NCBI GenBank assembly: GCA_013397075.1 | Contig: VWZS01007625.1 | Location: 628,676 to 692,675, forward strand | Reading direction: 5' to 3' | From: Rhabdornis inornatus | Taxonomy: Eukaryota > Chordata > Aves > Passeriformes > Rhabdornithidae | DNA length: 64,000 nucleotides | Part shown: piece after piece, positions 57,160 through 64,000 of the stretch | Layout: each line of letters starts with the position of its first letter | Position numbering within the stretch: the stretch's first letter is position 1 | Program-made: the position numbers and the translations under genes | Notes under the pieces: generated by a model | Told to the model about the DNA's origin: nothing | The model's input: only the letters and a program-made list of their open reading frames with translations | Database searches by the model: none

Positions 57160-60045
57160 GGATTACAACTAGCTGAAATAGCCTTTTGAAATTACTTCGG
57201 TAGGAAGAAGAAGTTTATTCTAATGAAAGCAAAAATTTTGAGAGGACCTTTCATTCCCCTTCTTTCTGGCTGATAAAATAATTTAAGGTAAGATTTTGCC
57301 GTGAAAGCTGGTGATATTCCTGCTTAGGCACTTCATAGGAAAGAAGTGAGAAGCCCAGAGAAAAAGAAGCTGAGCCAAGAGAATTCACGTAAGGAAGTAA
57401 TTAATTCCAGTTTGATGTTAAATCTGAGGAGCTCTGTGATTGTTCCTCTAATTCCCGCAATTTTTGGCCTGCTTCATGTCTGCCCCAGTCCATTTTCTCT
57501 GGGTTCTGGGCAGGGCAGAGCTGCCATGTGTCAGGACAGCTCTTCCTCTTCCCTGCTCAGTGCCGGAGAGGAAAGCCAGGTGAGCTGAGCTGTGTTGCTT
57601 CTTTGGAGGCCAAGCACGGGGGCAAAGAGCCCAAACCCCTGCTGGGAGTGTCAGCTGTGTTTGTCCTGACCCCAGAGCCTTTCCTGCAGGGCAGTTGGGA
57701 AGCAGGAGGCATCTCAGCTGGGCTGAGGAGCTCCACGCTGCAGGAAGGATGCTGCACACCAGCAGAGACCTGTGCACCTGCCCAGGCTGGTCCCTCCTGC
57801 CTCTTGCAGCTTGTGGTGATACTGTGGACACCACTCAGAACCTGACAGGACTAACAAGGAGGCTTGTGCAGCACTGAGGCAGCCCCAAGTCCAGCCTCGG
57901 CCCTGGCTGGTTAATGAATGGCCTCGTTAAGGCAGCTCAGCCTTTTGCAGAGATGGATTTGCTGTGGGGAATAAGAGGAGAGCTGGGCAGGTGTTCCTGA
58001 GCACTGCTCAGTCTGCAGTGTGGGTCACAGAAGGACTACTTGATCCCCTTGTTCCCCAGGCTGGAGGTCCTCCAGGCTGGATTCGTCCCCAGTTAAGAGA
58101 TGCTTGCACCTGGTCTGGGGTGTGTCTGGGGCTGGGGGTGAGCAGAGGGTGTCAGAGGGAGGGAAAGGGGTCCTGCTCTGGGGGTCCTGCCAGTCCATCA
58201 CTCCCAGGTGCCTGTGGGTTTGCTGGGGTTGGTTTATGGCAGCAGGTCTGCTTTCACCACGTGGTGTGGGCTTTGGGAAGCGAGGAGCAAAGCGTCGGTC
58301 TGGCAGTGGGCAGGGAAGGTGGGGACACTGGCTGCTGCCAGCACGGGCACTGGGCTGGCCCTGATGTTCAACCACAGGGCACCCTCTGCACCCTGTGCTC
58401 CCTCCCTTGGATCGGGATCCAGCCTGCCTTGCCATGAACAAACACTCTCCAAGGAGAGGCTGTTTTACAGGGCTTTACTCGCTCTGAATAAAGAGGGTTT
58501 TGTCCAGCTTTTTCAGAAGGTTGGTTCTGGCTCAAGGTTGAGGTTTCAAAATGAGGACTAAAACTCTCCTTCAAAACATTTAAATCTAGATGTTTTTCAG
58601 TAGCTCTAACCCCCAAGCAGCCTGGGCTGAAGCCCTGCTTCACCAGGGCTGTTTTGCTGCTGGAATATTCCGCCGGGGAGGAATGTGAGGAGCAGCAGGA
58701 CGTGCCAGCGCGGTGACTGGACGTGCCGGGTCCGGAGGGTGCAGGCGGTGCCTGGGCAGGCAGGCTGGCTCCCGGCACACAGGCACCTCAACCACAGCCT
58801 CTCAGAGATTACTCACTGCTGCACAGCCCGGGGGGACCAGGGCTATGTCTCCAGACTGGCCTCAGTGCAGGATGTTGGACCTGCCATGTCCCATCTCAGC
58901 CCCGTGCAGCAGCATTTGCAGGAGAAGCACAGCAGTGTCCTGCAGCCCATCCAAGACAGGACACGGCTGGAAATGAGTTGGTCACAAAAGCAAAGGATGG
59001 TTTATCTGTTCTTGGGGTGCGGGGAAGAGCATTTGCAGTGATTTGCTGTGTTGAGGGGAATGGGCTGAGAGCACAGCCCCAGTGAGCACGCACCAGCCAT
59101 GGTGGGACTTGGGTCCAAGAGCACCATCAGAGCTTGCAGTGAGGGAAGCCATGGCTGTGCTGGAGAAGGCTGCTCCAGGCACCCTTCGTGCTGGAATCCT
59201 TGGGGAAGGAGTGACACTGCATGTACCAGGCCGCTGTTTTTGGCAGAGGCTGGGAGGCAATGGGGTTTGAGGCTGGGTGGGTGTTGTGTGGCGAGTGAGG
59301 AAGAGGCACAGGGCATCTGGCAGGTGAGTTTGATGTCTGTGGTGAGTGGTCGCCTATCAAAGCCTGTGAATTCGCCATGGTGTGGGCAGGGGAGGAGTGC
59401 AGTTGGGAGTTCACCTGCTCTTCCTGCTACAAGTGGAGAGAGAGGTCATATATGGCACTGGACAGTACCACATGAAGTATTTTCATCACAGAGAAAGCTC
59501 AGCTCCAAAAGTAGCACTCAACATCTGGAAATTTTGTTGATATCTCTAAATTCATCTCCTTTAGTGAGTGCATCAAACCTCTCTGGCCCCAGCTCAGCCT
59601 CCTGGGTACCAGCTGGCTCTGTCATCTTTGGGAGTGAACTCCTGGGATAGGAAATAATTACAAGGCTGGTACCAGCTGAGTAATTCTCAGCTTTTCTTTC
59701 ACACACCCCCATCCAGCCTTCGTGTTAAGGATCAGCTGATGCTCTTGCCATTGCTCAAGCTGTCTCCTGCCTGGCAGGTTAGCAGCGCTCCAGGCCCCAC
59801 AGGAAATCTTATCTGCTGCTTCTCAGCCAGAATGCTTGAAACACAGCTCCTGGGCCAAAAGCACCTTATAGGAAGCAGAAAATCTGATAAGCTGTGTGGG
59901 TGGTGGCAGGCTGAAAGGGTTAGCCTCTTGCCTGTGCTGAAGAGGTGGTACAAGGGAGAAGAGCCAAGCTTCATGAGGAGAGCACAGGGGACTTTGAGGG
60001 ACTATTCAGGGAGAATATTTGAACTTTCTTTGTGCAGCACGCCTT
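57160..60045. other. Intergenic or intronic DNA right of HES8
   Basis: No exon is firmly supported. If the unidentified exon at 62731-62911 belongs to a - strand gene, this could be its 3' part. A weak terminal-exon candidate at 59518-59641 is described under findings. Confidence 0.4.
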
Positions 60046-60050
60046 GAGTT

Positions 60051-60193
60051 ATTCAGGAGAGCAGTGCTGGGTGTTCTCACACTCTATGTGAGCTATTTCA
60101 TTGAGGAGGGCAGTGCTGGGTGTTCTCACCCTCTGTGTGAGTTATTTCATCCAGGAGAGCAGTGCTGGGTGTTCTCACACTCTGTGTGTGTGA
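60051..60193. repeat. 49-bp minisatellite, about 2.9 units
   Basis: The unit contains GCAGTGCTGGGTGTTCTCAC, CTCTGTGTGAG and TATTTCAT. Starts at 60061, 60110 and 60159 give a period of exactly 49. The third unit ends in a short GT run. Confidence 0.93.
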
Positions 60194-60199
60194 GATGTT

Positions 60200-62730
60200 A
60201 CCAGATGTCACCTGATAACAAGCCTGGTCTGTAATGGAGCATGTGCTTGGTTTATTCAGTAAGCTTCACTTTCACAGCAGCATGGATGAATGAGTCCCCA
60301 CACGTTGGAGCCCTGGGCTCAGCACCCTGTACCCCAGCCCTGCACATCCCACATTGCAGCCCCTGCACTTCCCACACTGCCTGCTTCTTCTTGGCTTCTT
60401 GCTTCTTGAGGCTGCAGAGTGATGTGGGTTAAGATTCATCTTGGTGAGAAAATATCTCTTCTGAGAGTAAATGTGGCCTTTGTGCCAGCCTGGCCACACG
60501 CCAACACTTGCTTTTGACAGTCTGTGTGCATACATGTGCTGTCACCACATCCTGAGCCCCTGACACAGAACACCTTGTCAGCAGGAATGGGGCAGCCAGG
60601 CCAGCCATGCTCTGCAGGAGGAGGGACCTGTGTGCTGTCCTGGGTGCCTGGACACCCACAGGAGCACTGGCCTCACCAGCAGTATTCCCAGCCTCCTGCC
60701 CCTTTCTGTTGCTGCAGGGCTGGTATTGCAGCACCCAGGGAAGTGGGGAAACACTCACTTGGATGTTTGGCACTTTGTGGTTCTGTCTTGGCACAGCCTG
60801 GCTGCTGCTGTGACAGTGGAAAACAGGAGGGTTTAGGAGGGGAAGGCATGAGCTGCAGGGTCTCTGGTCTGTGTGAGCCAACTCTGTCCTGGATTGTGTA
60901 TGAAATCTCATTATGTTTTCCAAGATTTTTTTTTTTTAATCTGTATTTTTTCAACAATTTTTTTACCAGCTAAAGCAAAAAGTTTTATACAATTTTGTTT
61001 TTGTTTATGAATACTGTCTACTTTAAACCAGCTCTCCTCTCCAATTTCTTTACTTTCCCCGTTCCTTCAGGTATATCTAGGAGACTGTCCTTTATCACAG
61101 GGATGAGCATTTCTTATTCCTGTGGAGGAACCAAAAGGTGTAGGAAGTCCTGCTGGCTCTTGGGGCATAGTCAAGTCACTTTGGGGTAGGAAAACCACTG
61201 CCCTGAAAAGATGAAGAGCAACCAGGAGCTGTGAGAAGGTGGATCTTGCTCCATGGGCTGGTCTGGGAAGAAGAAAAGCAGAGTTTGCACTTGTTTTGGC
61301 TTCTCCATGTAAAATAATAACAAAACCCCCACTGCCACAACTCTTTTTTTCTCACTTGTTTATTTTTAACATTAGAAGCTGTGCCCTAGGTTTGTTCTGT
61401 CAAAAAGCAAAAGAGGCCACGAGACACATGAGTTCCCTGAGGAGTTTTCCAGAAGAATACCTGTGATCAGCTGGGTGTCTTGTGTTTCAAGGATGATGTT
61501 TCACCCCCTCTCCCCATTCCAGCTGTGTCTGCACGCACATGTGCAGACAGCAATGCCCTCTCACACCTGCACACAGACAAGCTCCAGAAGATTCAACTTT
61601 GTAGCCCTTTTCCAAAGCAGTGCCTGACTTTGAGGGTTGGGACAGCAGAGCTCTGGAGTCCTCTCCTCATTGGGAGCCAGGGGTGCCATCAGGAGAAGGA
61701 GCAGAGGTGCAGAAAAGCTTTAGAGAGCCACAGGAAAGGTCGTGTATGTGTTTGCTGGTGTTGTCAAGTGATGTGACAAGGGCTCCTGTGCTAGCTGAGC
61801 CTGAATCCAGCTGAAGAGCAGCACCAAGCCCGTGCCCATCATAGGTTTCTTCTGCAAGAGCTAATTAATTAGTTTCTGCAAAGCCCTTTGAGGGGGTAAA
61901 GGGGTAAGCAAGTGCATAGCAGCATTATCCAGAGGCTGTGAGCTTCAGAGTTTAACAAGCACTACTTAAATATGAACCGAGTCAGTCACCTTGTACTTTC
62001 TTTAAAATGTAAAAGAACAGGGAAAGCATCTGAAAAAAAATAACCCAACTGTCATTTTCAGCAGTGTTCACAGCCTTGTGTCTTTCTGCATGGTTTGGGA
62101 TTCTTAGTGTATTTGCTTCCAGTCCCAGTTCTGTTGAATTAATGGCTGTATTTGACTGGTTTTTGTGTATGGTCTTTTTGTTTGTTTGTTTGTTGTTTTC
62201 TTTTTGTTTTGTTTTGTTTTTTAGCTCAGGAAATACCTTCTACAGCAGTGCTGTTTCTTGGGGTGACTTCTGTTACTTCCTTTCATGTTTGTCATGCTGA
62301 TGGAAACCTTGTTTTGGCTTTAGTAGTAGATCCTCCCTGGAATAGATGTTGTGCTTTACAGATAGCTTTCAATTGTTCCACAGTAATAAAAAGTTTATTA
62401 AAATTACTTGCTCTCCTGGAAAGGAATTTGCAACAGATTTTTTTTATATGATAATAATTTTCAGGTAATTGTTTTCTCTTTCTGACAGTGTTTGCATGCT
62501 AGCCCTGAGTTCTTGTGGTTTGCTATAATATTTTTCAAATGTGTTCTAATTCTGAAATGGAACCTTGAAATAAAGATAAATCGTGGAATCTCCATGAGGA
62601 AAAAAACTCCTAATTGATATGAAAGACAATTACATTTAATTGTGTTTCCTACCGTAAGTAGGATTTTGGGGGTGTGAGTCTGCTCATTATGTATTAATTG
62701 GATGAACTGAAAGGTAAAAAAAGTACTCAC
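60200..62730. other. DNA with no supported gene; likely intron if the 62.8 kb exon is real
   Basis: T-rich patches near 60.93 kb and 62.18-62.22 kb (including TTTGTTTGTTTGTTTG). I see no recognisable exon on either strand. Confidence 0.4.
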
Positions 62731-62911
62731 CCACAGAAGTTTCTTTGAGACAAGCTTGAGGAGTCTGCAGTGAATGTCTTCAGGCAGCAACGGGTGAAAC
62801 ATTAATGTTTCAGGAACTGTCACAGGCACTTGTGAAACCTGGTGATTAAATTCAGCCACTGCAGCTTGGTTCAAAGTCCATGGAAAGACTCGGGATTCTT
62901 CTTCTGCTGAA
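62731..62911 (-). CDS. Probable internal exon of an unidentified protein-coding gene
   Basis: On the - strand a strong acceptor (TTTCTTCTGTTTAAAG, or TTCAG five bases later) opens a continuous frame of about 60 codons that ends exactly at a good donor, TGG|GTGAGT (after 62731, phase 0). The peptide is not low-complexity: SRVFPWTLNQAAVAEFNHQV, then VPVTVPETLMFHPLLPEDIH and CRLLKLVSKKLLW. The last part loosely resembles an F-box helix pattern (LPEDIHxRLLKLV), but that is a guess. I do not recognise the gene. Known human neighbours of HES6 such as ILKAP do not obviously match. Other exons would lie right of 64000 and possibly left of 62.7 kb. Confidence 0.4.
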
Positions 62912-64000
62912 CTTTAAACAGAAGAAATTCAGCATAACTGCAGTTGTCCCTGCTTCTAATATTTCCTCCCCGAAGCACCTTGTCAGGAGCCAGGAACACA
63001 AGCCCTGCTCTGTGAATCACACCAGTTAAAACATTAACTGGGTGTTGGTTCTGCTCTCCCCTTCTGGCGTGTTTCTCCAGACAGCTGGCAAGACAGCCCA
63101 GAGCACCTTTTGAGATGCTCTGTGTCAGATGGCCATGGGGGTGTCAGATGGCCATGGGGGTGTCAGATGGCCATAGGGGTGGCACAGCCCCTCCATCCCA
63201 TGGCGTGGGTGACACAGCCACAGCACAGGATTTATTTCAGGGCTCCCTGCCCTGCTCCTACCACAGTTTGGGCTCTGTACAAACGGGGCTCCTGCAGGGA
63301 GCTCTCAGCTGTGACACCACCAGTGACACTTTGGGTAGGGGGTAGTGATACCCAAAAGTGCTGGGGTATGCTGGGTGGGATACCAGAGGCACTGGGGTCT
63401 GCTGCCACAGTAGGAGATGAGGAGAGGAGGAAGCACCCACGAAGGGAACGGGACGTGTGTCCCATGGAAGAGAGAAGATAAAGCAGGCAATGATGGTCCC
63501 AGGGCCTCGTGGAGAGCAAGGGCAGCCACGGCCATGGAGAGCTGCCATGGCATTCCAGGAGGGAATGGCCTCCCTGCCTGAGGAAAGGGCTGAAGGGAGG
63601 AAAGGGGGGAGCTGTAACAGCTCTGGGAGTTTTGTACCACTTCATTAGCGCTTTGTCTCCGTTTCTTCTGCCTTCATTCAGAGCCAGGATTAAAAAATAC
63701 ACAAAGGAAATGGATTTTTTCATGTTCGGGCTTGGTTGTTTATTAAATTTTATCAAAAGTACAGAGTGTTCAACAGCACTTCTAGCCACCTGCTAGAAGA
63801 GAGTAAAATGGAGGAAGATCCAGCTGCTACAAGGTGTTTTAAAGCTAAACAGTTTAATAGAGAATTAACATTTATATTATTTATCCTTTTAATCCAATAA
63901 CTAAATTCCCGTGACCCTCAGTGTGATACTGACTGACCAACCAGAAACTACTGCCTGAAAACCATGAAGGAAGATGAACACCAAAAAGAGACACCACCCA
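62912..64000. other. DNA right of the unidentified exon
   Basis: No further exon is recognised. A 19-bp tandem repeat lies at 63123-63181. Open frames on the - strand at 63.2-63.8 kb show no domain or splice context. Confidence 0.4.
63123..63181. repeat. 19-bp tandem repeat, three units
   Basis: The unit GTCAGATGGCCATGGGGGT is repeated three times, the last with a single change. Confidence 0.95.

Noticed and set aside
54936..58000. Possible remnant of a second HES8 coding region beyond the upstream block H copy
   Set aside because: No WRPW, Orange or bHLH-like peptide is found on the - strand there.

Overview
This is vertebrate nuclear DNA, almost certainly from a bird and perhaps a passerine. 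The evidence is multi-exon genes with GT-AG introns, a CR1 LINE tail, CpG-island promoters in otherwise CpG-poor DNA, ERV-type LTRs, and a PER2 C-terminus that reads like the avian protein. About 50 kb of one conserved gene neighbourhood is covered: the 3' end of the circadian repressor PER2 on the + strand, followed by two Hairy/Enhancer-of-split bHLH-Orange repressors on the - strand, HES6 and a HES8/Her8-type gene. Human PER2 and HES6 are also neighbours. HES8 is, to my knowledge, absent from mammals.

Layout. 1-1443: PER2 intron. 1444-5113: the last four PER2 coding exons, giving 226 codons that include the CRY-binding domain. 5114 to about 7405: PER2 3'UTR. 7.4-20.8 kb: intergenic DNA with a probable solo LTR near 16 kb. 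20.8-22.3 kb: probable HES6 3'UTR. 22276-22691: last HES6 coding exon (Orange domain to WRPW); the bHLH exons are not visible and probably fall in a 300-N gap (22744-23043) inside a CpG island. 24-50 kb: intergenic DNA holding a 37-bp minisatellite, a CR1 fragment, a LINE reverse-transcriptase relic, an A-rich LTR and a CpG-dense block near 50.3 kb that may be regulatory. 50.6-53.7 kb: the complete HES8 gene in four exons (226 aa), with a TATA box, an RBPJ site and an E-box upstream. 54-62.7 kb: HES8 upstream DNA with a candidate enhancer at 56.2-56.7 kb. 62731-62911: one plausible exon of an unidentified - strand gene.

The most unusual structure is two unrelated pairs of duplicated non-coding blocks. 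A 231-bp block in the PER2 3'UTR recurs about 4.5 kb upstream in a PER2 intron. A block of about 147 bp in the HES8 3'UTR recurs about 3.6 kb away, upstream of the HES8 promoter. Both pairs are direct repeats and similar enough to align by eye almost without gaps.

Functionally, PER2 is the core negative limb of the circadian clock. HES6 and HES8 are Groucho/TLE-recruiting factors of the Notch/neurogenesis network. They share a neighbourhood; nothing in the sequence shows that they are co-regulated.
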